Origin: Bacteroidota bacterium
Lineage (GTDB): Bacteria > Bacteroidota > Bacteroidia > Chitinophagales > Chitinophagaceae
Length of the DNA stretch: 55,699 bases
Assembly: GCA_023418315.1 (NCBI GenBank)
Contig: JAEZZY010000005.1
Coordinates: forward strand, 1-55,699
Reading direction: 5' to 3'
The position numbers and the translations under genes are program-made. The notes under the pieces were generated by a model. That model saw only the letters and a program-made list of their open reading frames with translations, searched no databases and was not told the DNA's origin. Shown in pieces: positions 7,722-16,791 of this stretch. Numbering within the stretch: the stretch's first letter is position 1; each line of letters begins with the position of its first letter.

Positions 7722-9066
7722 TTACTTTTGGGAAGGCTTCGAATTATTCCAAAGTCTAGATATCGCCAGCATCACACAAAAAGGAATCATCCACATCACC
7801 CGGCATTGATACCGGCCGATGACATTAGAGAATGTGGCACAATTCCACGCATTAACCAAAACAAGCAGAAGCGTTAGGAAAATCAAGAAACGTAAATGCA
7901 CCGGCGCTCGTTTTCTACAAAGCAACAGAAAAACAGAAAGGAGTACGATACTCAACGACACTATTGTATAGATGATTTTGTTGGGCAACTCCAGTTTGGG
8001 AAGAATTAATTCCTAATGCTGCCAAGCCGCCATGTACATAGGCAAATCTCTTGGAGCATGTTGTTCCACCGCCCAATAAACATTATTATCTTTTTGAAAC
8101 GGGAAATTACCGTCGCCGATTTTAAAATCTAACAATTGTCGCCCTGTAAACTCTATTGATTTTTGAACAAACATTTTCAGGTAAGACGGAGAGGTCAGGA
8201 TATCTTTGATTATTCTGTCATATTCCGGCTTGGTGGCTATCCATCCGCCTTCTTTATACAGCGGGCTGTTTTCGTCCCAAATCAGCCAGTTGGGGTCTTC
8301 ACTCATTCCTTCTTTATACTTGCAAAGATGAAAATGCTCTGTTTGGCAATTTTCATCAAGGTAGGGTTTCAGAATTTTTTTATCTAACAAAGAACCCATG
8401 AAAAATACATGCTTGGAATGTGTATAAACGCTTGCATTCATCATGCTCACTAATATAGATAAGGTTGCCAACAGCATGAGTGTTCCGTTTACATACGTTC
8501 TCCGTTCCTGAGCAAATATCCATTTACGAAAAAGAAATACAGAGAATAGAAGAATCATAAAAATCATAAAATGCGAAACGTGTGTGCCGCTTGCAACAAT
8601 GAAAATCAGATAAAGCACCACCAGATTAATTTTTGACTCTTTCCCCACTATTATCAGATACATAGCCATTGCAGTGATAGGCGTACCTATATCAGGAATA
8701 ATTTCGCTCGTTACCCAGGAAAGAGAAGTGGTGAACGCAAGCAACGTATAGATGATTAAGGCAGTGAGAGGAGCATGGTTTCCTATAATCACCCTCATTA
8801 TTTTCAATAACAACCAGCTTACCGTCCATGCCTGCCAACACCGCAAGCCATAGACTCCAGCCGTTCAGGCTAAAAAAACGGAGCACCAAACCATACACCA
8901 CAGGACGGTCATCAGGGATAAAAAGCTTAAAGCCCGAATGTAAATAAGTACCCACATCTGCATTAATCAATGGGTAGCCATTGTAAAACGCTGGGAACAA
9001 CAGAAGTAAAGCACCGGCTAATACAAGGGTATAAAAAGCCATGTGCTTCTTGCGTAACGGAAACAT
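7722..9066 (-). pseudogene. Decayed multi-pass membrane protein (one frameshift, one in-frame amber codon)
   Basis: Three open pieces line up into one protein of ~447 residues. Piece 1 starts at ATG 9064-9066 with a membrane helix and INADVGTYLHSGF, and stays convincing to WLAVL near 8836. The sense then moves to the next frame (QAWTVSWLLLKI...), as if one G had been added in the GG at 8835-8836. The second piece ends at a TAG at 8013-8015. The same frame continues directly after it (ELILPKLELPNKIIYTIV...) with two or three more membrane helices to the stop at 7722. The protein resembles the membrane proteins of the facing cluster in style. Two independent lesions favour real decay, but sequence error is possible for either. 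Confidence 0.75.
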
Positions 9067-9130
9067 GCGTTTAATTTACCGCAAGTTTTTTATTTCTTTG
9101 CACACAGATTTTCTAAAACACTTCTTTTTC

Positions 9131-9841
9131 ATGTTACCTAAGTACAATCGTGTTCTCTTAAAACTCTCCGGCGAATCGCTTATGGGCGACCGTAATTTCG
9201 GCATCGCCCCCAATATGCTGGAGCAATATGCCCAGGAAATAAAATCCATAACCGATATAGGCGTGCAGGTAGCAGTGGTCATTGGCGGAGGAAATATCTA
9301 CCGCGGGATGAACGAAGCCGAAACAGGCATTGAGCGTGCACAAGGCGACTACATGGGTATGCTGGCTACCGTGATAAACGGCATGGCTCTGCAAGCGGCC
9401 TTAGAGAAAATAAATGTAAACACCCGTTTGCAAAGCGCTATAAAAATGGAACAAGTAGCCGAGCCTTATATTCGCCGCCGCGCCATCCGCCATCTGGAGA
9501 AAGGCCGTGTAGTGATTTTTGGTGCCGGCACCGGCAATCCTTATTTCACTACCGATACCGCAGGTTCACTAAGAGCGGTGGAAATAAATGCACAAGTAAT
9601 CTTAAAAGGTACACGTGTAGATGGCATCTATACCGCCGATCCGGAAAAGGACGCCACCGCTACCCGCTTTGAAAAACTCAGCTTCAGCGAAGTGATCAGC
9701 AAAGAACTAAAAGTGATGGACATGACGGCATTCACCCTTTGTCAGGAAAATAATTTACCCATCATCGTATTCGACATGCACAAGTCCGGCAACCTGCTGG
9801 ATGTAGTAAGCGGAAAATCGGTAGGTACGCTGGTGAGCTAA
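9131..9841 (+). CDS. pyrH: Uridylate kinase (UMP kinase)
   Basis: 236 residues from the ATG at 9131, giving the usual start YNRVLLKLSGESLMG. PyrH phosphorylates UMP to UDP with ATP. Amino-acid kinase fold motifs are visible: KLSGE (~11-15), VVIGGGNIYRG, GDYMGMLATVINGMAL, the UMP-binding GAGTGNPYFTTDTA and the ATP-site GTRVDGIYTADP. The length matches the family (E. coli 241). An upstream extension to 9041 overlaps the divergent pseudogene start and is not conserved-looking. The usual tsf/frr neighbours are absent from this window. Confidence 0.96.
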   Translation: MLPKYNRVLLKLSGESLMGDRNFGIAPNMLEQYAQEIKSITDIGVQVAVVIGGGNIYRGMNEAETGIERAQGDYMGMLATVINGMALQAALEKINVNTRLQSAIKMEQVAEPYIRRRAIRHLEKGRVVIFGAGTGNPYFTTDTAGSLRAVEINAQVILKGTRVDGIYTADPEKDATATRFEKLSFSEVISKELKVMDMTAFTLCQENNLPIIVFDMHKSGNLLDVVSGKSVGTLVS

Positions 9842-9923
9842 ACACCACTAAAAATGAACGTTCAGTTACATAGAAAAGTCCCTCACAAAACAAAATTACT
9901 ATGTCGCATTAATATATCCGAAT

Positions 9924-10598
9924 ATGAAACCGTTCATTACCCTGCTATGCCTTTTATTAATAGCAATAAAAGGCATAGCACAACAAACGCATAGCGTTGG
10001 TATTGGGATAGACTTTGTCAAACACAGCTTTCCCCGAAAATGGAATAACGATAGAATTATTAGAGAAAACCACAGCAATGAATTTAACCCTGTTAAGTCT
10101 TCTGCATATTGGATTGCTTACTACTATAAAAAAGAGATATCCTTTCGGGTGTACATGACAGATATTATTCAAAGAGCGGAATATGAAAAACCGGAAGAAA
10201 CCCCGGGCGTCTTTTTAACCTCGCGAAACTCAAGAATCTACGATTTTGTTTTGGGCTACAATTTTTCATTGTTATTAAACAATACAATTCCCTCAATTTG
10301 TTTAGATAAAATTGATATATGGTTATATGGTGGCGTTGCTTATTTAGATAACGGATCAGAGATTATGTATGAATATTATAATCCTGTGGCATGGAATTAC
10401 CAGACTGGAAAATACGACGGTGATTTAGAGATAGATCATAGTGTCCGGTATTATAATAAAATCAAACCTGCCCTACATTTTCAAATCAAATATAATCCCA
10501 TCCGCTATATTTTCTTAGGTATAGGCGGTACATATCATCATGTAGGGAAAGATTTTAAACCGGTTTCGGGTAACGTATCTTTGGGGCTACAGTTATAA
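9924..10598 (+). CDS. Exported protein of unknown function, possible small outer-membrane barrel
   Basis: 224 residues starting with a clear signal peptide (MKPFITLLCLLLIAIKGIAQ). The mature part alternates hydrophobic and polar residues with many aromatics, for example IAYYYKKEISFRVYM, VLGYNFSLL and YIFLGIGGTYHHVG. It ends NVSLGLQL, a C-terminus compatible with a beta-barrel strand. No family was recognised. The base composition is more AT-rich than flanking pyrH and SOD. It stands alone, closed by the hairpin at 10660-10698. Confidence 0.65.
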   Translation: MKPFITLLCLLLIAIKGIAQQTHSVGIGIDFVKHSFPRKWNNDRIIRENHSNEFNPVKSSAYWIAYYYKKEISFRVYMTDIIQRAEYEKPEETPGVFLTSRNSRIYDFVLGYNFSLLLNNTIPSICLDKIDIWLYGGVAYLDNGSEIMYEYYNPVAWNYQTGKYDGDLEIDHSVRYYNKIKPALHFQIKYNPIRYIFLGIGGTYHHVGKDFKPVSGNVSLGLQL

Positions 10599-10659
10599 AA
10601 CTGATTAGTATTTCAAAATATGAAAAATGAACGTCTTGAGGACACCAAGCACGGCAAAC

Positions 10660-10700
10660 AAAAGAGGTTGTTTCTATAAATTCGAAACAACCTCTTTTTT
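10660..10700 (+). terminator. Bidirectional intrinsic terminator
   Basis: A 15-bp perfect stem (10660-10674 with 10684-10698) and 9-nt loop are followed by a T-run on the plus strand and preceded by A-rich sequence. It can therefore serve both the exported-protein gene and the convergent SOD gene. Confidence 0.8.
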
Positions 10701-10726
10701 ATTCTTACTAAAAAAATCACTCTTTC

Positions 10727-11329
10727 TTACTTCGCCGCATCAAAACGTTTTTCCACTTCTGTCCAGTTCACCACATTCCAAATCGCTTTCAGGTAATCGG
10801 GGCGTTTGTTTTGATAGTTCAGATAGTAAGCGTGTTCCCACACATCAATACCGAATATAGGTGTGCCATCGCAACCGGCATCGGGCATCAACGGATTATC
10901 CTGGTTTGGAGTAGAGCAGATTTGCAGTTTGCCGTCTTTTGCACAAAGCCATGCCCATCCGCTGCCAAAGCGTTTTGCACCGGCTTCATTCATTTTTTCT
11001 TTCAGTCCATCCAAAGAACCGAAGGCCTCGTTAATGGCTTTTTCCAGATTTCCGGAAGGTTCGCCGCCGTTGGGACCTAATACCGTCCAAAACAAAGAGT
11101 GATTGAAATGCCCGCCGCCGTTATTGCGCACAGCCGCGTCATATTTGTTGATATTTTTCATCAAATCTTCCAGCGAAAGATTTTCAGCATCAGTGCCGTT
11201 GATTGCTTTATTCAGATTGTCCACATAGGCTTGGTGATGTTTGCCATGGTGGATTTCCATAGTTTTTGCATCTATATGCGGTTCCAATGCTGCGTAGTCA
11301 TAAGGTAATGACGGAAGTGTATATGCCAT
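10727..11329 (-). CDS. sodA: Superoxide dismutase, Mn-type by signature
   Basis: 200 residues from the ATG at 11327-11329. It dismutates superoxide to oxygen and hydrogen peroxide. Metal ligands by motif are H27 (EIHHGKHH), H77 (GGGHFNHSLFW), D162 and H166 (DVWEHAYY). Residues that usually separate Mn from Fe enzymes read as Mn type here: G72-G73 before NH, F80, and Q143-D144 in PNQDNP. Metal use can still be cambialistic, which sequence does not settle. The longer frame to 11425 would run through the promoter at 11353-11383 and was rejected. There is no signal peptide, so it is cytoplasmic. Confidence 0.95.
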   Translation of the reverse strand: MAYTLPSLPYDYAALEPHIDAKTMEIHHGKHHQAYVDNLNKAINGTDAENLSLEDLMKNINKYDAAVRNNGGGHFNHSLFWTVLGPNGGEPSGNLEKAINEAFGSLDGLKEKMNEAGAKRFGSGWAWLCAKDGKLQICSTPNQDNPLMPDAGCDGTPIFGIDVWEHAYYLNYQNKRPDYLKAIWNVVNWTEVEKRFDAAK

Positions 11330-11352
11330 AAGTCTAAAAAATTTTTGAGTTA

Positions 11353-11383
11353 CAAAGGTAGTTTTGAAAACAGGAAACACAAA
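11353..11383 (-). promoter_or_regulatory. Bacteroidota-type promoter of the SOD gene
   Basis: On the minus strand TTTG (11380-11383), a 19-nt spacer and TACCTTTG (11353-11360) match the -33/-7 consensus TTTG-N19-21-TAnnTTTG. The -7 box ends 23 nt before the chosen start codon. Confidence 0.75.
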
Positions 11384-11504
11384 AAAGCCGTGCCATTTCA
11401 TAGAGATTTCAAATAGCGTTATCAAGCCTCTTTACAATGAGTTCCTAAAATGACTATAATTTACAAGGATTTTAGTTGCTCTTCCGAAAGAAACAAAATG
11501 GTCT

Positions 11505-12770
11505 TTATGCTTCTTTCAACAAGGCATAAAACCGGTACACATCCTCATAGGTATTATAAAGCGGCACAGGAGCTATGCGAATCACATCCGGCTCCCGCCA
11601 GTCGGCTATAACTCCGTTTTTTGTAAGCTTATCAAATACTTCTCTTCCTCTTTCTTTGAATAATAAGGACAACTGGCAACCTCTCCGTTTCGGCTCGGAA
11701 GGAGTGATGATTTCAAAAGGAAGAGAGTCTATTGTACGCAGTAAAAATTCCAAATAGGCGGTCAGCTTTTCGCTTTTCTCACGAAGCGCCGTCATCCCTG
11801 CTTTTTCAAAAATATCCAGCGAAGCATGATGCGCCACCATATTGAACACGGGTGCATTGCTCATTTGCCAGCTTTCCGCTGTTTTGGAAGGAACAAAGCC
11901 TTTCTCCATTTTAAATCTTGTCTTCTCCTCATTGCCCCACCATCCGCCAAGGCGAAACACCTTCGGATTCTTTGCATGATGCTCATGTACATAAATGCCG
12001 CCTACGCCACCCGGGCCGGAGTTCAGGTATTTATAGGAACACCAGCAGGCAAAGTCCACATTCCAATCATGAAGCTGCAACGGAATATTGCCTACGGCAT
12101 GTGCCAAATCATAGCCTGCATACGCCCCCACTCTATGTGCTGCATCGGTTATTTTTTTGAGGTCAAAAAATTGTCCCGTATAATAATTTACTCCTCCCAT
12201 CATCACCAGCGCCAGGCTGTCGCCTGCGTCTGCTATTGCTTGAAGAATATCCTCTTCCTCTATAAGATAAGCACCGGGCTTGGGTTTCATTTCTATTATC
12301 GCATCTTCCGGTTCATAGCCATACATCCGCACCTGTGTTTCTACGGCATATTGATCGGAAGGGAAGGCGCCCGCTTCCATCAATATTTTATAGCGCTTGC
12401 CTTCGGGGCGATAAAAAGAAAGCATGAGCAAGTGCAGATTTACGGTGAGCGTATTCATTGCCACCACTTCTTCTTTCTTCGCTCCTACAATTTTAGTGAG
12501 CCTTTCTGTAAATATTTTATGATACGAAAACCAGGGATTACGTGCCTGAAAATGTCCTTCCACTCCGTATCGTGCCCAGTCATCCAGCTCTTGTTGCATT
12601 AAATAAGATACACTCTTAGGCTGCAAACCCAGGGAGTTGCCGCAGAGATAGATAGCATCTCTCCCCTCATGTTGCGGAAAAAAAAACCGTCCGCGAAAAG
12701 GATACAAACTGTCTATTTCATCGAGATTGCGGGCATAATCTATAGTAGCTTCAAAAGAAGTATGATTCAT
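11505..12770 (-). CDS. kynU: Kynureninase
   Basis: 421 residues. It is a PLP enzyme that cleaves kynurenine to anthranilate (or 3-hydroxykynurenine to 3-hydroxyanthranilate) and alanine. Family motifs: YLCGNSLGLQP (~41-51), NPWFSYH, the cofactor-binding GYDLAHAVGN (~219-228) and the PLP lysine K247 in CSYKYLNSGPGG. FVPSKTAESWQMSNAPV follows. It lies 45 nt downstream of sppA in the same direction, so read-through from sppA is likely. No other kynurenine-pathway or NAD-synthesis genes are visible nearby, so it is unclear whether it serves tryptophan breakdown or quinolinate synthesis. Confidence 0.95.
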   Translation of the reverse strand: MNHTSFEATIDYARNLDEIDSLYPFRGRFFFPQHEGRDAIYLCGNSLGLQPKSVSYLMQQELDDWARYGVEGHFQARNPWFSYHKIFTERLTKIVGAKKEEVVAMNTLTVNLHLLMLSFYRPEGKRYKILMEAGAFPSDQYAVETQVRMYGYEPEDAIIEMKPKPGAYLIEEEDILQAIADAGDSLALVMMGGVNYYTGQFFDLKKITDAAHRVGAYAGYDLAHAVGNIPLQLHDWNVDFACWCSYKYLNSGPGGVGGIYVHEHHAKNPKVFRLGGWWGNEEKTRFKMEKGFVPSKTAESWQMSNAPVFNMVAHHASLDIFEKAGMTALREKSEKLTAYLEFLLRTIDSLPFEIITPSEPKRRGCQLSLLFKERGREVFDKLTKNGVIADWREPDVIRIAPVPLYNTYEDVYRFYALLKEA

Positions 12771-12815
12771 GATATGTTGTTGGTGGTGTTTAAAAAAATA
12801 TTGCGAAATAAAGGC

Positions 12816-14603
12816 TTATCGCCCATTTATGAGCTGCCAGGGCATTGCCATTTGTGCTTTGCCGTTCATCCGGTACAGGTTTTTTAAAGAAGTAAGCCAA
12901 GGGTATTCTTCTTGTAGTTCTTTACCTATTACCGCACGGGCAACCGTTTCGGAAGATACGCCGGCTTTTTTAAACCTGCGCAGGATAGATTGAAACTCAT
13001 CTATAGGCTCCGGATAGGTAACAATTTGATAATCGGTAACAGCGGCTAATCTTGCTGCGCTCAACAAAGCTCGGTGCAAATCACCAAGTCCATCTACCAA
13101 GCCTACTTCCAAAGCGTCTTCTCCCGTCCATACGCGCCCTTGGGCGATGCTGTCCACCGCTGCCATAGACATCTTCCTGCCCTGCGCCACACGGCTTTTA
13201 AAAGTTGCATAAATAGTATCTACACCGGCTTGCATCCTTTGCTTTTCCTCGGCTGACAAGGGTCTGGTAAAGGAAGGAAAATCTGCAAATTCGCTGTTCT
13301 TGACTTCATCGAGAGTAATTCCGAATTTATTCTTCAATAGATTTTCGGTATTAAACAACATCGTGAAAACGCCTATGCTGCCGGTAAGTGTAGTGGGCAT
13401 TGCAAAAATGCTATCCGCCATACAGGAAATATAATAACCTCCCGAAGCCGCTACATCCCCCATAGACACGACCACCGGTTTTTTCTCCTGAAGGAGTTTC
13501 AGCTCACGTAAAATCACTTCCGAAGCCAAAGCGCTTCCTCCACCGGAATTGACGCGTAGCACTACGGCTTTTACCTTATCGTTCTTCTTGATTTTGCGGA
13601 TTTCCTGCACCATGTTTTTAGATGCGATTTGACGGTCTTGCATGGATTCTCCGTCCACTATATCCCCTTCGGCATACAGCACCGCTATTTTATTGTTATC
13701 TATCTTCCGCTTGCTGCGTGCATAATTCGCATATTCATCCATAGAAACATAGCTGATTTTATCTCCTTCTTTTTTGCCCAGTTTTGCTAAGATTTTGCTT
13801 TCCACTTCATCCCAGTAAAGCAAGGCATCAATCAGTTTTTTATCCACTGCATCGGCAGGAAACTGCACCGCCCCCGTGGCTGCCCATTGATGAATGGTAG
13901 CGGAGTCTGCCCCCGTCTTGGTAATGAGTGTTTGTAAAAAAACATCCCAAATATCGTTTTGATACACTCTTATCTGCGCCTTATTCGGCTCACTCATTTT
14001 ATCGGCACGGAAGGGTTCGGTAGCGCTTTTAAATTGCCCTGCATAAAATATTTCAGGCTTTACTTCCAGTTTCTCAAATGTTCCTTTGAAAAAAGGCAGC
14101 TGCGCAGCAAAGCCCTTCAGCTCAAAACCGCCCACAGGGTTGAGATAAACGGCATCCGCCACATTGGCTATGTAGTAGGATCGCTGGGTAATATCCTCTG
14201 CATAGGCAAACATAAATTTCTTCGATTCTTTAAAACGTGCCAGCGCCCCGCGAAGTTGCTGCATGGTAGCCCATCCGCTCGGTGAGCCTTCTACCTTCAG
14301 CAGAATCCCTTTTATCTGATCATCCGTGCGGGCATAGTCTATCGTGCGCACCATATCAAACAGCCCCGGTGTAAAGGAACTACCCTCGCTAAAAGCGGCA
14401 AAAGAATTATTTTCCGAGCGTTCGTAAATGGATTTATTGACATCAATCACCAGCACCGACTGAGCCTGAATGGCAGGCATCGGCTCTTCCGTTACGGATT
14501 TGGTAGCGCCTACAATCATCCCCACTACCAGCAGTATAAGCAATACACTTGTAATGGCAATGGCCAGCATCGAGGCAAAGAACATCTTAAAAAACTGCTT
14601 CAT
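12816..14603 (-). CDS. sppA: Signal peptide peptidase SppA, 67 kDa type (protease IV)
   Basis: 595 residues with one N-terminal membrane anchor (~13-33). It is a membrane-bound serine protease that degrades cleaved signal peptides. It has the duplicated SppA layout of the long form. The general-base lysine K192 lies in GQFKSATEPF in the N-terminal half, and the nucleophile S387 in GDVAASGGYY in the C-terminal half, with LRVNSGGGSALASE before it. Length fits E. coli SppA (618). A TACCTTTG box (14624-14631) lies 20 nt upstream. kynU follows after 45 nt. Confidence 0.95.
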   Translation of the reverse strand: MKQFFKMFFASMLAIAITSVLLILLVVGMIVGATKSVTEEPMPAIQAQSVLVIDVNKSIYERSENNSFAAFSEGSSFTPGLFDMVRTIDYARTDDQIKGILLKVEGSPSGWATMQQLRGALARFKESKKFMFAYAEDITQRSYYIANVADAVYLNPVGGFELKGFAAQLPFFKGTFEKLEVKPEIFYAGQFKSATEPFRADKMSEPNKAQIRVYQNDIWDVFLQTLITKTGADSATIHQWAATGAVQFPADAVDKKLIDALLYWDEVESKILAKLGKKEGDKISYVSMDEYANYARSKRKIDNNKIAVLYAEGDIVDGESMQDRQIASKNMVQEIRKIKKNDKVKAVVLRVNSGGGSALASEVILRELKLLQEKKPVVVSMGDVAASGGYYISCMADSIFAMPTTLTGSIGVFTMLFNTENLLKNKFGITLDEVKNSEFADFPSFTRPLSAEEKQRMQAGVDTIYATFKSRVAQGRKMSMAAVDSIAQGRVWTGEDALEVGLVDGLGDLHRALLSAARLAAVTDYQIVTYPEPIDEFQSILRRFKKAGVSSETVARAVIGKELQEEYPWLTSLKNLYRMNGKAQMAMPWQLINGR

Positions 14604-14623
14604 AAAAATTTTTTAATGATTTG

Positions 14624-14631
14624 CAAAGGTA
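14624..14631 (-). promoter_or_regulatory. -7 box upstream of sppA
   Basis: TACCTTTG on the minus strand, identical to the SOD box and 20 nt before the sppA start. No TTTG was found at the expected -33 spacing. Confidence 0.5.
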
Positions 14632-14761
14632 GATTTTGAAGATGGGATTTAGGCTATGCTTGGTAAAAAACTGATGAACAAGCAAGAACTTATGCCGCTT
14701 AGGGAATTGTCCTGTTTTATCTAAAATTTGGTTTTTTAGTTTTGTAACGTATTTTTAAGCT

Positions 14762-15136
14762 ATGAAACGTAATAAAACAATAGAAAAACTCACCAAAGCG
14801 GAAGAAGAAATCATGCACATCATCTGGCAACTGGAGCGCTGCCTGGTGCGGGATATTATGAATGAGCTGGGCAAAGAAGATATACCGCACAGTACAGTTT
14901 CCTCGGTAGTACGCATCTTAGAAAAAAAGGGATTTGTTGCACACAAAGCCTACGGAAAAACGCATGAATATTTTCCGGTCATCAGCAAAGAAGAATATGC
15001 CACACAAAGTGTAAAAAATGTGGTGGATAAATTTTTCGCAGGTTCTGCTGGGCAATTAGTGAGTTTTTTGGTGCAGAAAGAAAACCTGGATTTAAAAGAA
15101 CTGAACACGCTTTTGAAATCGTTAAACAAAAAATAA
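14762..15136 (+). CDS. BlaI/MecI-family transcriptional repressor
   Basis: 124 residues. The winged-helix N-terminal domain starts LTKAEEEIMHIIWQLERCLVRDIMNEL and continues IPHSTVSSVVRILEKKGFVAHKAYGKTHEYFPVI, both typical of the BlaI/MecI/CopY family. The C-terminal ~45 residues form the dimerisation region. It stands 6 nt upstream of a BlaR1-like M56 metallopeptidase, the classic repressor-sensor pair in which the sensor triggers repressor cleavage. A TAGTTTTG box (14737-14744) ends 17 nt before the ATG. The pair presumably autoregulates. No beta-lactamase gene is adjacent, so the controlled genes are unknown. Confidence 0.92.
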   Translation: MKRNKTIEKLTKAEEEIMHIIWQLERCLVRDIMNELGKEDIPHSTVSSVVRILEKKGFVAHKAYGKTHEYFPVISKEEYATQSVKNVVDKFFAGSAGQLVSFLVQKENLDLKELNTLLKSLNKK

Positions 15137-15142
15137 CCTTCC

Positions 15143-16648
15143 ATGATACTGTATCTGCTCAATGCCTCACTCATTTGGCTACTAAGCCTGCTTTTTTTCG
15201 ATTTGGTTTTGAAAAGGGAAACCTTTCATAGCGCCAACAGAATGTATTTAAACCTCTCTTTGCTGTTCGGTTTGCTGCTGCCTCTGATTTCTTTTTCGGA
15301 CAAATCGGTACCGACAAGCGCAATGAGCGGCTCGGTACAGGATATTTATCTCCTGAAAACTTCTGTAGTGCAAGCGGCAACACCGGCATCCTCCGGGTTT
15401 GTATGGAGCACAGAAGGAATACTATGGACCATTTATTGGATAGGCGTATCAGTGGCTTTGTTTAAGGTAGTCAAAGAAATTTTTCAACTCTTGCAGCTTT
15501 ACCGTAGCGGCAACAAAATTCATCTGGGAAATTACCTATTGATAGAAACGCAGCAACCGCATAGCCCTTTTTCCTTTGGCAAAAATATTTTCATTCATAG
15601 CAAAGAAACATACAACGCAGCGCAACGGAACATGATTCTGGAACATGAATGGAAACACATTTCCCGCTTACATACAATAGACAAACTGTTTTTTACGCTT
15701 GTCAAAATAGCATTTTGGTTTCATCCATTGGTATATCTCTATTATTCGCGGCTGATGATGGTGCAGGAATACGAAGCGGATAATACCATGCGCAAAGAGG
15801 TGCAACAATATGGAACATTTTTAATCGAGCAATCCCTGATTCGCTCACACACGCTCGTTACACATTCATTCAATCATTCACCCATAAAAAACAGAATCAT
15901 CATGCTTACAAAAAACAAATCATCCCAAGTAAAGCTGCTCAAATACGCTTTTATGCTGCCTATGCTGCTGGTGTTTTTAGTGTGCTGCAGTAAAGAAATG
16001 AGATCATTGCACCAACATGAACGAAAGCAAACGGATAATAAAATCACCTTCAAAGGAAATGAATTTGAGCTGAGTAAAGAAGTAGTGGATAGCCTTCCGG
16101 TAGAAGACCCTGCAACGGGAGAAATCTCCATTCTGAAAATAACACGTACTAGCTATCCTATAAAAATGAACGGCAAGAGAATCTACGGATGGCAAGACAA
16201 TGGAGAAGCGGAAGCGAGTACTTTGCCGATTCTAAAAACGGATGAAGGAAATGTAGCCCTATACATTTACCAACAATTAAAAACGGATTTTGACAAGCTG
16301 GAAGACGGGGAATATGAAGTCCATTTTCATCATTTAATTGTGGATGAAAAAGGAAATTTAGCCTACTATGACCAGCCGGAATTAATCAATCTGCAAAATG
16401 CTATTGCCTATATTGTAAACGACAAAGGGATACTAAATGAGCAGGAAATCGAACGCAGAAAAAACACAACCCCTACGAAACCAAACCCAGAATTAAAAAG
16501 CCGTATAGAAGACAAGCTCACCGAAGTAATGGATGGCGATATGCAATTCATTCCGGCACAGGCAGGCGGGAAAAATGTAATCAGTTTATTACAATCCACC
16601 TTAAAATTTTCAGTAAAAAACCACAGGGCACAGTTTGTAAATTCATAG
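15143..16648 (+). CDS. BlaR1-like M56-family membrane metallopeptidase / sensor
   Basis: 501 residues. Membrane helices lie at ~2-20, ~36-50, ~92-110 and ~275-295. The zinc motif HEWKH (residues 168-172) sits in MILEHEWKHISR, with the third ligand probably the Glu in QEYEADN. This is the M56 cytoplasmic peptidase that in BlaR1 relays a signal to the repressor. The outer C-terminal ~210 residues do not show the SxxK penicillin-binding site of true BlaR1, so the ligand is probably not a beta-lactam. Bacteroidota carry many such BlaR1-like sensors with unrelated sensor ends. It is translated with the repressor upstream. Confidence 0.85.
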   Translation: MILYLLNASLIWLLSLLFFDLVLKRETFHSANRMYLNLSLLFGLLLPLISFSDKSVPTSAMSGSVQDIYLLKTSVVQAATPASSGFVWSTEGILWTIYWIGVSVALFKVVKEIFQLLQLYRSGNKIHLGNYLLIETQQPHSPFSFGKNIFIHSKETYNAAQRNMILEHEWKHISRLHTIDKLFFTLVKIAFWFHPLVYLYYSRLMMVQEYEADNTMRKEVQQYGTFLIEQSLIRSHTLVTHSFNHSPIKNRIIMLTKNKSSQVKLLKYAFMLPMLLVFLVCCSKEMRSLHQHERKQTDNKITFKGNEFELSKEVVDSLPVEDPATGEISILKITRTSYPIKMNGKRIYGWQDNGEAEASTLPILKTDEGNVALYIYQQLKTDFDKLEDGEYEVHFHHLIVDEKGNLAYYDQPELINLQNAIAYIVNDKGILNEQEIERRKNTTPTKPNPELKSRIEDKLTEVMDGDMQFIPAQAGGKNVISLLQSTLKFSVKNHRAQFVNS

Positions 16649-16734
16649 TCCTAAGATTTTTTGCACCAAACGAGATTCTCAAAAAGCAACCCGCACCGAA
16701 AAAAATAGCCACATCCGAATTGCCTATAAATAAA

Positions 16735-16772
16735 CGATAGCCCCCAAAGTCATAAAACTCCAAGGGCTATCG
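16735..16772. terminator. Hairpin between blaR1-like gene and POT transporter
   Basis: A 9-bp perfect stem (16735-16743 with 16764-16772) encloses a 20-nt loop in the 143-bp gap between convergent genes. There is no strong T-run, so terminator function is only likely by position. Confidence 0.45.
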
Positions 16773-16791
16773 CTCTAAATCGCTAAAGACC

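Noticed and set aside
8013..8015. Amber codon as a recoded amino acid
   Set aside because: No other in-frame TAG reassignments were seen in the window, other genes end normally, and the same gene has a frameshift, so decay or error is simpler.
11330..11425. N-terminal extension of SOD
   Set aside because: It would be translated from sequence containing the best-matched promoter of the region, and the enzyme's conserved start is at 11329.
11826..12602. 258-residue plus-strand open frame opposite kynU
   Set aside because: It is antisense to an intact kynureninase and His/Cys-rich as expected for a shadow frame, with no start context or motif.
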